Positions 23,827 through 33,035 of a stretch of DNA of 61,525 nucleotides are shown here, one piece after another. Position 1 is the first letter of the stretch, and each line of letters opens with the position of its first letter. Location: contig JAJFGN010000056.1 in assembly GCA_021776115.1 (NCBI GenBank), forward strand, positions 1 through 61,525, written 5' to 3'. Source of the DNA: Kiloniellaceae bacterium. Lineage in GTDB: Bacteria > Pseudomonadota > Alphaproteobacteria > Kiloniellales > J153. Below the pieces are notes generated by a model. It was not told the DNA's origin and made no database searches. It saw nothing but the letters and a program-made list of their open reading frames with translations. The position numbers were made by a program, and so were the translations under genes.

Positions 23827-25363
23827 ACGGGTTTGAAATGGATGATTTCGGGTTGATGAATACGCTCTTTGTCTCAAGGTATTCGTGGATCGCCGCTGCG
23901 CCATTTTCACGACCAAAGCCGGACTGCCCCATGCCGCCAAAAGGCGCCATATAGCTGACAACACGATATGAATTGACCCATACCGTGCCAGCGCGAATGC
24001 GTTTTGGCAACGACATCGCGCGCGCCAAATCCTGTGTCCAGAACCCGGCGGACAGGCCGAATGGCGTATCATTGGCGATTTCAATCGCTTCGTCGTCGGA
24101 TTCGAACTTCATGATCGAAAGAACTGGACCGAATACTTCTTCGCGTGCGATACGCATATCGTTGGTAACGCCAGTAAAAATCGTCGGCTCGAAAAACCAT
24201 CCCCGACCGCAGTTTAATCCAGTAGCTTTTTTGCCGCCAAGAACGCAGACAGCTCCCTCGGATTTACCAATCTCTACGTAGTCCAGAATTTTCCGAAGCT
24301 GCGCTTCAGTCGCGATCGGGCCGATGTCCGTTGTTTCCTCAAACGGGTCGCCGAGGCGCGCCTGCTCCATGCGCTCAACCAGTTTTTCAACGAACTCATC
24401 GTGGATCGAAGAGTGCAGCAACAAACGCGAACCGGCCATGCAGGTTTGGCCGCATGCGGCGAAAATGCCAGAGATAACACCCTTGATTGCAGCGGGAAGG
24501 TCCGCATCGCCGAAGATGATGTGTGGCGACTTGCCGCCTAGTTCAAGCGAGACTCTTTTGAACTGGTGCGCCGCGGCTTCGGAGATTTTCCGCCCCCCAA
24601 TATTTCCTCCCGTAAACGCAATCCTTTTGACAAGGGGATGCCCGACAAGTGCGCCACCCGCTTCCTGGCCAAACCCGGTGACGACATTGACAACGCCCTT
24701 TGGAAAACCAGCTTCCTCGAACAATTTCGCAAAACCGATCATGGACGCAGATGCAAACTCAGACGGCTTAATGACTACCGTGTTACCGGCAGCCAACGCA
24801 GGTGCGAGTTTCCAGACAGTGAGAAGGAGAGGTGAATTCCAAGGCGTGATCGCCCCGACAACGCCCATCGGCTCATAAGTCACGTAGTGAAACATCCCCG
24901 CCTTGTCGATCGGAGTAACCGCGCCCTCGATTTTGTCTGCCAACCCACCGTAATACTGGAACCAGCGCGGGAGGTATTTCATCTGGCCAAGCATTTCGAC
25001 CATAAGTTTGCCGTTGTCCCTCACTTCAAGCTCGGCGAGGTAACGGGCATTCGCTGCGATGACGTCACCAAGCCGATGGAGTAATAAACCGCGATCGCTG
25101 GGCGTCATTGTCGCCCACGGCCCAGAAGTGAAGGCCCTGTGGGCCGCCTCGACAGCGCGGTTGACGTCCGTCTCATTCGCTTCCGGCAGTTGAGCCCACA
25201 CGTCCCCCGTGTAGGGGTTCTTCGTATCGAACCACCGGCCGGAAGAGGATTCACACCATTCCGCATCGATATACATCGGAAATTTTTCGATCTTGTTTAC
25301 AGCCGCACCAGGCCTTTCAAGATTGGCATCGTTTTCGGGGGCGGAACTTGGTGAACGACTCAC
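23813..25363 (-). CDS. NAD(P)-dependent aldehyde dehydrogenase
   Basis: 516 residues from GTG 25363, which has GGAG eight bases upstream; a longer frame to 25717 overlaps the lyase gene and lacks an RBS. The family core is intact: TPWNSPLL near the NAD site, VVIKPSE, FTGGNIGGRKI, the catalytic Glu in LELGGKSPHI and nucleophile Cys in ACGQTCMAGSR, then EEVFGPVLS. It resembles broad aldehyde/betaine-aldehyde dehydrogenases. It is last in a CoA-transferase / lyase / dehydrogenase operon, so it probably supplies or removes a carboxylic acid of that pathway. Confidence 0.9.
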   Translation of the reverse strand: MSRSPSSAPENDANLERPGAAVNKIEKFPMYIDAEWCESSSGRWFDTKNPYTGDVWAQLPEANETDVNRAVEAAHRAFTSGPWATMTPSDRGLLLHRLGDVIAANARYLAELEVRDNGKLMVEMLGQMKYLPRWFQYYGGLADKIEGAVTPIDKAGMFHYVTYEPMGVVGAITPWNSPLLLTVWKLAPALAAGNTVVIKPSEFASASMIGFAKLFEEAGFPKGVVNVVTGFGQEAGGALVGHPLVKRIAFTGGNIGGRKISEAAAHQFKRVSLELGGKSPHIIFGDADLPAAIKGVISGIFAACGQTCMAGSRLLLHSSIHDEFVEKLVERMEQARLGDPFEETTDIGPIATEAQLRKILDYVEIGKSEGAVCVLGGKKATGLNCGRGWFFEPTIFTGVTNDMRIAREEVFGPVLSIMKFESDDEAIEIANDTPFGLSAGFWTQDLARAMSLPKRIRAGTVWVNSYRVVSYMAPFGGMGQSGFGRENGAAAIHEYLETKSVFINPKSSISNPFTLQ

Positions 25364-25389
25364 TGTGCGGTCTCCGTTTTCTTGTTGGA

Positions 25390-26361
25390 TCAATTGACGC
25401 TTGGCACAGGCACCTCTAATGCGGCAGCGTGTTCCAATAGAGTTGCAATGCGGCTGCTCGTCGTACGCCCGAGCGTGCCTGAAATTTCGCGCCCAACGGC
25501 GGCGAGGCGGGCCAGATCGACTCCCGTCGCCACCCCCATGCCATTGAGCATGTGAACCAGATCCTCTGTCGCCAGATTGCCTGCAGCTCCGGGAGAGTAC
25601 GGGCATCCGCCCAATCCCGACACCGAACTGTCGACCGTGCATACGCCCAACTGAAGACAGACAAGCGTGTTGGCCAACGCCCGACCGTATGTATCGTGAA
25701 AATGGACCGAGACGCATTCGTGTGAGATTGCATCGATTGCCGCCTGGGCCATTGCCGCGGCACGATCCGGCGTTGACGCACCCGTGGTGTCACACATCGA
25801 GACCTCGTAACAACCGAGCTCCATCAACTGCTCAGCGACTCGCGCAGCTACGTCCGGCGCAACCCAGCCTTCATATGGGCAATGAACAGCGCAGGACACG
25901 TAACCGCGGATCCGCATGCCAGAATCGCGCGCCGCGGATGCGACATCGGTGAATCGGGCAAAGCTTTCCACACGCGAGGAATTGAGATTGGCACGTGAGA
26001 ATCCCTCTGTCGCGGCTGCAAAAATTGCAATAGTCCTGGCACCGGCCGCCTTTGCTAGCGCGAGACCGGTAAGATTGGGCACAAGTGCCGGAAGATCGAT
26101 GCCTTGGGGCGTGCCGATCAATTCCATCACTTGCGCGGTATTCGCCATTTGCGGAACCCAGCGCGGCGACACGAAGCTCCCAATTTCAATGGTCTTCAAT
26201 CCGGCTTGGATCAGCCCTTCAACAAAATCGACCTTCGTCTCGAAAGAGAGCGTGGTCTTTTCATTCTGCAAACCATCCCTCGGACCAACTTCGACAATTG
26301 TCACAGAATCCGGGATGCGGTCGAGCAAGTTTCGAACGGTTGCAACGTCGGACGGTTGCAT
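25390..26361 (-). CDS. HMG-CoA lyase-family enzyme (candidate citramalyl-CoA lyase)
   Basis: 323 residues, start ATG 26361 overlapping the CoA-transferase stop by one base, with a GGAGGGG box. The DRE-TIM motif EVGPRDGLQNE, the metal-binding HFHDTYGRALAN and the Cys loop GLGGCPYSPGAAGN are intact. Family enzymes cleave HMG-CoA, and some R-citramalyl-CoA, releasing acetyl-CoA. The neighbouring hydratase and dehydrogenase favour a C5 substrate, but this is inference. Confidence 0.88.
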   Translation of the reverse strand: MQPSDVATVRNLLDRIPDSVTIVEVGPRDGLQNEKTTLSFETKVDFVEGLIQAGLKTIEIGSFVSPRWVPQMANTAQVMELIGTPQGIDLPALVPNLTGLALAKAAGARTIAIFAAATEGFSRANLNSSRVESFARFTDVASAARDSGMRIRGYVSCAVHCPYEGWVAPDVAARVAEQLMELGCYEVSMCDTTGASTPDRAAAMAQAAIDAISHECVSVHFHDTYGRALANTLVCLQLGVCTVDSSVSGLGGCPYSPGAAGNLATEDLVHMLNGMGVATGVDLARLAAVGREISGTLGRTTSSRIATLLEHAAALEVPVPSVN

Positions 26362-27575
26362 CAAACAATCCCCTCCGAACGCAGGCGGCTGATCTCGGTA
26401 TCGGAACAACCAAGCCGTTCGCGTAGAATCTCATCGGTGTGTTCACCCAGATCGCCACCCGCCCAGCGAACCTCCGCCGGCGTACACGACAGTTTCGGGA
26501 ACGCGCCTTGCATGGTGATGCTGCCCAAGTCATTGTGCGGCACTTCGATGACGGCATGGCGCTCGCGGAAATGTGGGTCGGCAGCGACCGACGCCGCATC
26601 GTTTACTGGGCCTGCCGGGATTCCATGCAGCTCCATGAGATCAAGAATCTCGCGAGCCGGCTTCATTGCGGTCCAGTCACCGACAATTTTATCCAGTTTG
26701 TCTTGACGTTCGCCACGAGCGATATGGGTTGCGTAACAAGGGTCTGACGCCAACTCGGGCATTCCCATGACCTCCGCGAGTGTCGCGAACAACCTATCGG
26801 CATTGGCGGCGATGAGTACGTAACCGCCATCCAGCGTGGGGTAGAGGTTGGATGGCGCTATACCGGGAAGAACGGCACCGCTGCGCTGCCTGACGGCGCC
26901 AGTCGCGGCATATTCTGGAATGACACTTTCCATCACGGCGAGAATACTCTCGGTAATCGCCACATCGACTTTCTGGCCGCGGCCGAGATGCCCTTGCCTC
27001 GTAATAAGTGACGACAGAATTCCTATCGTCGCAAACAATCCAGCAAGAGAATCTCCGATTGAGATACCGACGCGTGTCGGCGCACGGTCCGGATAACCGG
27101 TGAGATGACGCAAGCCGGATACGGATTCCGCAACTGCCCCAAATCCGGCTCGGCTGCTGTAGGGACCGTTCTGCCCGAAGCCCGATACTCGAGCTACAAT
27201 GAGTTGATCGTTTTCCTTACACAGCAAGTCCGGAGATAGATTCCAGCGCTCTAGTGTTCCAGGTCGGAAATTCTCCACGAGCACATCGGCCTCGTGAGCC
27301 AAACGGCGAACGAGGTCCTGCCCCTCGGGTCGGCGCAAATCGAGTGTCATGCATCGCTTGTTGCGCGCAATGACCGACCACCAAAGCGAGGTTCCGTTGG
27401 ACGTTTTCGAAGCGCCCCATGTGCGCATCGTATCACCGACACGTGGAGGTTCGATTTTGATGACGTCCGCGCCGAGATCCGCCAACAATTGGCCGCAATA
27501 CGGACCCGCGATGAATGAGCCGAGCTCGATCGCCTTTAGGTGTGCCAATGGCCCCCGCGCAGATCTATGGGACAC
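26361..27575 (-). CDS. family III (CaiB/BaiF) CoA-transferase, copy 1
   Basis: 404 residues from GTG 27575 with a GGGAGGAAGAGGG box. The N-terminal KAIELGSFIAGPYCGQLLADLGADVIKIE is the family signature. The motif normally holding the catalytic Asp reads RAGFGAVAESVSG, with Gly in place of Asp as far as can be aligned by eye. Family III enzymes move CoA between carboxylates and usually form an aspartyl-CoA. First gene of the operon that diverges from the XRE regulator. Confidence 0.88.
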   Translation of the reverse strand: MSHRSARGPLAHLKAIELGSFIAGPYCGQLLADLGADVIKIEPPRVGDTMRTWGASKTSNGTSLWWSVIARNKRCMTLDLRRPEGQDLVRRLAHEADVLVENFRPGTLERWNLSPDLLCKENDQLIVARVSGFGQNGPYSSRAGFGAVAESVSGLRHLTGYPDRAPTRVGISIGDSLAGLFATIGILSSLITRQGHLGRGQKVDVAITESILAVMESVIPEYAATGAVRQRSGAVLPGIAPSNLYPTLDGGYVLIAANADRLFATLAEVMGMPELASDPCYATHIARGERQDKLDKIVGDWTAMKPAREILDLMELHGIPAGPVNDAASVAADPHFRERHAVIEVPHNDLGSITMQGAFPKLSCTPAEVRWAGGDLGEHTDEILRERLGCSDTEISRLRSEGIV

Positions 27576-27993
27576 CCTCTTCCTCCCAGATAATTCTTAA
27601 AAGCAGGCAGTTTTTGAGGCCCACATTGGTTGTATTTACTAACATAGAAATATCTTCTTTAAAAGATTTTTCTTCGTTCGTAGATTTTAATCTCCTATCT
27701 ATGTTGTAAATCCGGAGAAATATCAGCACTATGGTTTTTGATAAAAATGTCAGTGGTGGGTTGGGGTGGAAATCAATACTTTCAGAGAATCGCGATGATT
27801 ATTATCAAGACGTCGGTTATACAGGCCTCTAATCCTCTTCCGATGAATTTTTGAAATTTCTTCTATCGTTGATTTAAGTGAGTTGATCTCTAGCGACACC
27901 CTTGCCCAGCGTCGGAACCTTCCGGATCGGGTGGAAATGAACTACGTTGTGGGGTCGGTATGCAGAAAACACGTGCGGAAATGAGAAACTGAA
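27576..27993. promoter_or_regulatory. AT-rich divergent promoter region (CoA-transferase operon / XRE-cupin regulator)
   Basis: 418 bp without a gene, much richer in A+T than its surroundings. It holds an 8-bp inverted repeat AACATAGA (27641-27648) / TCTATGTT (27698-27705) and between them AGATTTTTCT (27664-27673). The latter 10-mer recurs exactly upstream of the TRAP operon at 32057-32066. Likely carries promoters in both directions and operators for the XRE regulator. Confidence 0.5.
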
Positions 27994-28656
27994 ATGAACG
28001 AAACAACTCGCACAGAAAGTAACGGCGCCCGCAAAGCATCGAAGAGAACGTCCGCCGAGTCGACGTCTTTGGACCACGATGCTGACGCGGATAATGACCC
28101 CACCCTTATCGAACTCGGGACGCGCGTGAAAACACTTCGGCGCGAAAGAAAGTTGACGCTGGAGGCTCTATCGACCCTTTCCGGCGTAAGTCGGGCAATG
28201 CTCTCCAAAGTCGAGCGCGCGGAAAAGAGTCCTACGCTTTCGATTGTGGTGCGCATTGCGCGCGGCTTGGGTATAAATCTTTCGGATTTACTTGGGGCCA
28301 AACCCGATCAATCGGAAGTTTCAATCATCCGAGCTGCCGATCGGCTTGTTTTTCACGACCAGCAAAGTGGTCTCCAACGCGAAATGCTCTCGCCAGTACA
28401 CACCAACAACGGCATCGAAATTCTTATGCACCGTATCCCTCCCGGCAAGTCGTCGGGAATTCTCCCCGCCTATGCGGTTCCCACGGAAAAGTATGTAATG
28501 GTCCAGGAAGGTGAACTCACACTGAAGATGGGGGGTAAATCCTACGTAGTGGGCGAAGGTGACACGATACATTTCGCGATAAAGTCACCCTATAGCTTCG
28601 AAAATTACGGGTCAGTTCTCGTCTCCTACTACGTGGTTCTTGTTCGCAATCGCTGA
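27994..28656 (+). CDS. XRE-family regulator with C-terminal cupin domain
   Basis: 220 residues: a charged, disordered N-terminus (about 1-38), an XRE helix-turn-helix (LGTRVKTLRRERKLTLEALSTLSGVSRAMLSKVERAEKSPTL, spanning about 42-85) and a cupin sensor (about 140-215, EKYVMVQEGELTLKMGGKSYVVGEGDTIHF). Such proteins regulate small catabolic operons in response to a bound metabolite. It diverges from the CoA-transferase operon and is beside the TRAP genes. Confidence 0.9.
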   Translation: MNETTRTESNGARKASKRTSAESTSLDHDADADNDPTLIELGTRVKTLRRERKLTLEALSTLSGVSRAMLSKVERAEKSPTLSIVVRIARGLGINLSDLLGAKPDQSEVSIIRAADRLVFHDQQSGLQREMLSPVHTNNGIEILMHRIPPGKSSGILPAYAVPTEKYVMVQEGELTLKMGGKSYVVGEGDTIHFAIKSPYSFENYGSVLVSYYVVLVRNR

Positions 28657-28685
28657 ATCCCGAGATTCACCGGTGCGGCGACGCA

Positions 28686-29996
28686 TCAGCGCAACATCAT
28701 TTCCGGCAGCCACAACGAAATCTCAGGAAAACTGATGAGGATGCCAAGAACCACGGCTTCCACCATGAGAAAGGGGAGAATGCCACGAAACATTTGAGAG
28801 GACGTGATCTCACCCTGGGCCGAACTCACGACTGCGAAGAGATTCAAGCCGACAGGGGGCGTGAGAACGCCAATCTCAATAATCTTGATCAAAATCACCC
28901 CAAACCAAATTGGATCGAATCCAAGGCTGACGATGATCGGATGTATGAACGGCACCGTCACAACAGTCATGGAAACCGTATCCATGAAACAACCCAGAAC
29001 TAGATACATTGCGATTATGATTATGAACACCAGATGGCGGCTCAAACCCAGGTCTTCAATCGCTGTAACGATCTCATCTACAAAACCGGAATAAACGAAA
29101 AATCGAGATAAGATCAGCCCACCGATGATGATGAAGAAAAGCACCGCCGTCGTTGTCGCCGCAGAGTTCAGCACACCGCCAATTTCACGCCGATGAAGTC
29201 GCCCGCGCATGAGGCTAATGGCGAATGCCCCCGCCGCGCCAACGGCACCCGCCGAAGATGGAAACATCATGCCGGAGTAAATACCGCCAATGATGATTGT
29301 AGCGAGCAGCGCAAAAGGCCATGTTTTCTGAAAGCTTTCGAACTTGTCCTTTAACGTAAACGTTTCTGTAGGCGCTGGCGCCCAAGATGGTTTAACACGC
29401 ACGAAAACCGCTATCGAAATGAGATAAGAAATCGCCGTGAAGAGGCCCGGCACAATGCCGGCGATTAGGAGTGCTCCAATAGACTCGCCACTTATAAGCG
29501 CATAGATCACCATCATGATCGAAGGTGGTATCAAGGCCGCGAACGTTCCAGCAGCGGCGATGCAGCCTGCGGCAATTCCCCGATCGTACCCATATTTGAT
29601 CATTTGCGGCAGCGCCAGGCGCGTAAAGACGACCGCGTTGACCATGGTCGAACCTGATATCGCCGCGAAACCCGCCGAACTGAGTGTCGTGACCATAAGA
29701 AGTCCGCCACGCACGCGCCCCAGAAGCCGATGGAAAAAGGTGTATAAATCTGACGTGATCCCTGAAATTTCAGCGAACCCGCCCATCAGGATAAACATGG
29801 GGATCACGACAAAGCCGTACTGGCTGGCAAAATTATAGGGGAGACTTTCTAGGGTCGTAGCCAAAAGCACCATGCCGCCGACAGCATAAAGCCCACTTAG
29901 CCCAACGAGAGCTATTGCAAACCCAACGGGGATCCGAATAGCGATGAGAAAAAGCATCGCGACTATCCCGAGAAACCCAAGCGCGAGGGGGCTCAT
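28686..29996 (-). CDS. TRAP transporter large permease (DctM type)
   Basis: 436 residues, about 12 hydrophobic segments, DctM family throughout (LSSAGFAAISGSTMVNAVVFTRLALPQMIKYGYD; GIVPGLFTA; PPVGLNLFAV). It forms the ion-coupled translocation channel of a tripartite transporter. It follows the small permease after 9 bp. With DctP and DctQ it would import an organic acid, presumably the substrate of the surrounding CoA pathway. Confidence 0.95.
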   Translation of the reverse strand: MSPLALGFLGIVAMLFLIAIRIPVGFAIALVGLSGLYAVGGMVLLATTLESLPYNFASQYGFVVIPMFILMGGFAEISGITSDLYTFFHRLLGRVRGGLLMVTTLSSAGFAAISGSTMVNAVVFTRLALPQMIKYGYDRGIAAGCIAAAGTFAALIPPSIMMVIYALISGESIGALLIAGIVPGLFTAISYLISIAVFVRVKPSWAPAPTETFTLKDKFESFQKTWPFALLATIIIGGIYSGMMFPSSAGAVGAAGAFAISLMRGRLHRREIGGVLNSAATTTAVLFFIIIGGLILSRFFVYSGFVDEIVTAIEDLGLSRHLVFIIIIAMYLVLGCFMDTVSMTVVTVPFIHPIIVSLGFDPIWFGVILIKIIEIGVLTPPVGLNLFAVVSSAQGEITSSQMFRGILPFLMVEAVVLGILISFPEISLWLPEMMLR

Positions 29997-30005
29997 AAGA
30001 GCTCG

Positions 30006-30536
30006 CTAGTCACGGATTTGTGTCGCGATTTTTTTGGTTTGCTCGATAGAGACAAACATCTCGGTCAGCTGCCGGAGAGCCACAATAAGCGCGAGCGTTG
30101 CACCTGCGGCAAAACTAATCTTTGAAGGCCATATCGGAAATTGAATCGCCGCAACGGCACGTTCGTCGATTGCAAAACTCTTGACCGCGAGCCGCCAAGA
30201 ACCGTAACTCAGACCAGCGAGGACCAGGCATCCAACCCCGTGAGCGATGATGGTTGTCGCCCGCATCATTCGAGGTGAAAAAACCGCGTCGAACAAATCC
30301 ACGCGGATATGGGCCCCGGTGTGTTGGGCACCTCCCATTGCCAGAAAAACGGCGGCCGGCAGCAGAGCTGATGACAGCTCCGCCGCGATGGGAACTGGGT
30401 ATCCGGTGATATTGGATGATACGACATCGACCGCACCAATGATCACCATTGCGGCGATTAACACCGAAGAGAGAAACCCGAATATTCTCCGTAGATAGAT
30501 GATCGCGGCACTAAGTTGATGTGCAGGTTTACGCAT
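30006..30536 (-). CDS. TRAP transporter small permease (DctQ type)
   Basis: 176 residues with four hydrophobic helices. It shows typical DctQ features: a central GAHIRVDLF motif and a short cytosolic end. It couples the binding protein to the large permease. It is separated from the binding-protein gene by a strong hairpin at 30565-30588. Confidence 0.9.
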   Translation of the reverse strand: MRKPAHQLSAAIIYLRRIFGFLSSVLIAAMVIIGAVDVVSSNITGYPVPIAAELSSALLPAAVFLAMGGAQHTGAHIRVDLFDAVFSPRMMRATTIIAHGVGCLVLAGLSYGSWRLAVKSFAIDERAVAAIQFPIWPSKISFAAGATLALIVALRQLTEMFVSIEQTKKIATQIRD

Positions 30537-30564
30537 CTGATGCTCTTTTCATCAGGCAGCGGCT

Positions 30565-30588
30565 GCCGCGCAGCCAAGGCTGCGCGGC
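30565..30588 (-). other. intercistronic hairpin between dctP- and dctQ-type genes
   Basis: GCCGCGCAGCC (30565-30575) and GGCTGCGCGGC (30578-30588) form an 11-bp perfect inverted repeat. No U-tract follows, so partial termination or protection of the upstream binding-protein mRNA is more likely than full termination. Confidence 0.6.
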
Positions 30589-30599
30589 GATGACCGTAA

Positions 30600-31634
30600 T
30601 TAGTTATTGGGATCGGAATGTGCGGTCCAGTAGTCGGCTACATCCTGAGCCTCTTTACCGAGGCTTTTCTCATTCATGTCTGAAAGCCAAACATCAATGA
30701 ATTTCGGAGTCGCCTCTCTCAGCTTTGCCATCTCGGTAAACTCAACAACGGTCACACCATCCTTTTCCATGGCTGCCGTGCTTTCTTCATGCGCAACCGC
30801 AAGGTTACGAAGGCTTCGGTCACTTGCTTCTTGACTCACTTCAAGGATCAATTTCTTTACAGAATCTGGGTACTCGCTGTGCCATTTCTCGTAGTTTACC
30901 CAGATGGGCCAAGTTGGTTGCGGACCGAAATCCGCCGTCGTCAAATACTTCGCCACCTCATAAAGTTTCGTGGCCCGGTAGAGGTCTGTGGAATAGAACC
31001 CACAATCAAGGCGACCTTTTTGAAGCGCTTCATAAATTTCGGCAGGAAGAACCACCGACCCGACAGCACCAAGTGATTCCCATAGTTTCGGTTGATATGG
31101 CCCGTAGCTGCGAATTCGCATTCCGGAAAAATCTGCGATGCTCGCGATCGGTTTGTTACAGAGTGGCTGGTATCCATTTAGCGTGTGGAAAAACAAAGGC
31201 CAAACGTTGTTTGCCTTCAGTTCCCCCCTGATGGCCGGCACATTCTCCACCAGCCCGTTGATAACTTTGATCGCGTTTTCGTTTGATTTGAACGTTAAGG
31301 GCAGCGAGTTCGGCGCGCTTGTTAACGGCAGCTCATTCGGATAGTAGGCCGGCGGCGCGGCACCCATATCAACCGCGCCACTTCCAACTAGGTTCAGAAT
31401 CTCAAGCGGTTTGCCACCGGAACCTGCCCAAAATATCTTGATCTTAATCTTGCCCCCGCTTCTTTTCTCAATCTCGTCCGCCCACCACTGGTCAACCTTG
31501 GTCTGCACCCAGGTGGCGGGAAAGGAATGAGCGAGCCGTAGGGACATACTCGGATATTCCGCGGCGGACACCGGACTCATCGCGAGCACAGCCATACCAA
31601 AGCCGACAACTGCGTTCATAAATTTGGATTTCAT
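30600..31634 (-). CDS. TRAP transporter solute-binding protein (DctP type)
   Basis: 344 residues from ATG 31634 with GGAGG at ideal spacing; the frame extends further upstream without support. The signal peptide (MKSKFMNAVVGFGMAVLAMSPVSA) directs it to the periplasm. The DctP fold is recognisable (LRLAHSFPATW, a DMGAAPPAYYPNELPL loop, GMRIRSYGPYQPKLWESLGA). The ligand cannot be read but the family usually binds organic acids through a conserved Arg, plausibly in MRIRSYG. First gene of the TRAP operon. Confidence 0.92.
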   Translation of the reverse strand: MKSKFMNAVVGFGMAVLAMSPVSAAEYPSMSLRLAHSFPATWVQTKVDQWWADEIEKRSGGKIKIKIFWAGSGGKPLEILNLVGSGAVDMGAAPPAYYPNELPLTSAPNSLPLTFKSNENAIKVINGLVENVPAIRGELKANNVWPLFFHTLNGYQPLCNKPIASIADFSGMRIRSYGPYQPKLWESLGAVGSVVLPAEIYEALQKGRLDCGFYSTDLYRATKLYEVAKYLTTADFGPQPTWPIWVNYEKWHSEYPDSVKKLILEVSQEASDRSLRNLAVAHEESTAAMEKDGVTVVEFTEMAKLREATPKFIDVWLSDMNEKSLGKEAQDVADYWTAHSDPNN

Positions 31635-32180
31635 GTTTTCCTCCGTTTGGTTTTTGTCGTTGTTCCGGCTTCTTCGCGGATAGTTTGTTATCTGTCCACG
31701 CCGGTTCGGTTTACGCTCTCCCCGCCCCAGGTCTTTTATTTGCCGCAATACCCACTCGACCTATCCCGCCGCGCCACGACATCAGCGTCGGCGACAAATC
31801 CTGTCTGTACTCAGTTCGGGCAGAGCCTTCTGAATATTGGCCGGTTGGTGAACGCCGACACCGTCTTCTTGAGTAGATTCACTGCTCGAGTCTCTATATT
31901 TGGGAATCCGACCATCTGGCTAAAAATCAGCCAAAAGATAGGCAAAAACCCATTGCTATACCTGGATAGTCGCGGTCCAGGAGCATAATCGAAACGGTGT
32001 AGTGCAGGTCACCAACTTGATTTGGCGAACGCTAGCATAGTTTATTCTATTATAGAAGATTTTTCTCGGCTAGCTGAATCGATCAACAGATAGACGCGCT
32101 TGGCTTCGCGAAACGCGGGCGACGGCCTTACCGCTATGCTTGGGGAGAGCAGCCAGCACCTACAATTCGATTTCGCTATT
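31635..32180. promoter_or_regulatory. leader/promoter region of the TRAP operon
   Basis: 546 bp with no convincing gene. Contains TTCTAT-T-ATAGAA (32045-32057, perfect), immediately followed by the shared word AGATTTTTCT (32057-32066), and a small hairpin TGGCT...AGCCA (31917-31933). A plus-strand frame at 31647-31988 has no RBS and an improbable composition. Confidence 0.45.
32045..32057. promoter_or_regulatory. palindromic operator-like site upstream of the TRAP genes
   Basis: TTCTATTATAGAA is a perfect 6-1-6 palindrome. Its half-site TTCTA/TAGAA is shared with the LysR-box candidate at 35421-35437 (spacer 5), hinting at a common regulator. Confidence 0.4.
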
Positions 32181-33035
32181 TCACACGAATTGCGCTTCGG
32201 CACGCATGGCAAGGCCCCCAGTGGGAGTTGTTGCCCACAAATCCGTGAAGCCGGATTTGTCCTTGCCGAGAATCCGGAATGATGCGGTATCAAAAAGTGG
32301 GCTCGATGCGCGGAATGAGAATTTGCTCATCCTTCGGGAGCTGTTCATTTGTCCCGCCAGGTCCGCCAACAGGGTTGCAGTTAGTGGCCCATGAAAGACC
32401 AGTCCGGGGTACCCTTCAACAGACGCGCAGTATGTGCGGTCATAGTGAATTCGGTGTCCATTGTACGTAAGCGCTGAATAGCGAAACAACATGACCGGAT
32501 CAGGGGACACCGTTTTTTCGATGTCGTGTGCCTTCGGCGCTGGCGGAGCACCGCGCATAGGCGTTCCTGGCTTTGCAGGTTCGCGATAGACGATGTCGTG
32601 CTCTTCCCGCAGGAAGGTTTCCTCTTCGTCATGCAGAAGGTGCTCGACGGTAACGAAACAAAGTCGGCCATTGTTGCCGTTTTTCACCAAGATATCCTTG
32701 ATGGTTGAGGTTCTGACGACTTGATCGCCGACATGGAGGGGGGAGAAAAACTCCAACCTGCCTCCGGCCCACATACGCCTGGGCAAATCGACCGGCGGCA
32801 GGAATCCTCCAAGTTTAGCATGGCCATCCTGCCCTAGATCACTCTGTCTCGCGTGAGTGTGAAAAAACAGCCAATGCCAAAGTGGCGGCAAGGGAGCCGT
32901 CAAATCATTATTGGGCGGACGATCGAGTAGAGCGGACATCGCGCGGACGGGCTGAATTCCGATGACGTCCGTCGTTTCTTCGGATTTGCCGATCCATTTG
33001 TTCAAGCGTTCAGGATCTAGCGTTAAACCCGTCAC
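32181..33035 (-). CDS. mesaconyl/itaconyl-CoA hydratase-like enzyme (HTD2/MaoC double-hotdog family)
   Basis: 284 residues from GTG 33035 overlapping the CoA-transferase stop (GTGA). The N-terminal FAS1-like dehydratase domain (RMWAGGRLEFFSPLHVGDQV) and C-terminal hotdog motif (YNGHRIHYDRTYCASVEGYPGLVFHGPL) match the family that hydrates mesaconyl-C4-CoA or itaconyl-CoA to citramalyl-CoA. His and Asp/Tyr of the HRIHYD segment are the likely catalytic residues. Assignment to C5 chemistry is inference. Confidence 0.85.
   Translation of the reverse strand: MTGLTLDPERLNKWIGKSEETTDVIGIQPVRAMSALLDRPPNNDLTAPLPPLWHWLFFHTHARQSDLGQDGHAKLGGFLPPVDLPRRMWAGGRLEFFSPLHVGDQVVRTSTIKDILVKNGNNGRLCFVTVEHLLHDEEETFLREEHDIVYREPAKPGTPMRGAPPAPKAHDIEKTVSPDPVMLFRYSALTYNGHRIHYDRTYCASVEGYPGLVFHGPLTATLLADLAGQMNSSRRMSKFSFRASSPLFDTASFRILGKDKSGFTDLWATTPTGGLAMRAEAQFV

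Noticed and set aside
31647-31988. 113-codon plus-strand frame upstream of the TRAP genes
   Set aside because: No RBS, improbable composition, and it begins within the dctP promoter/leader.
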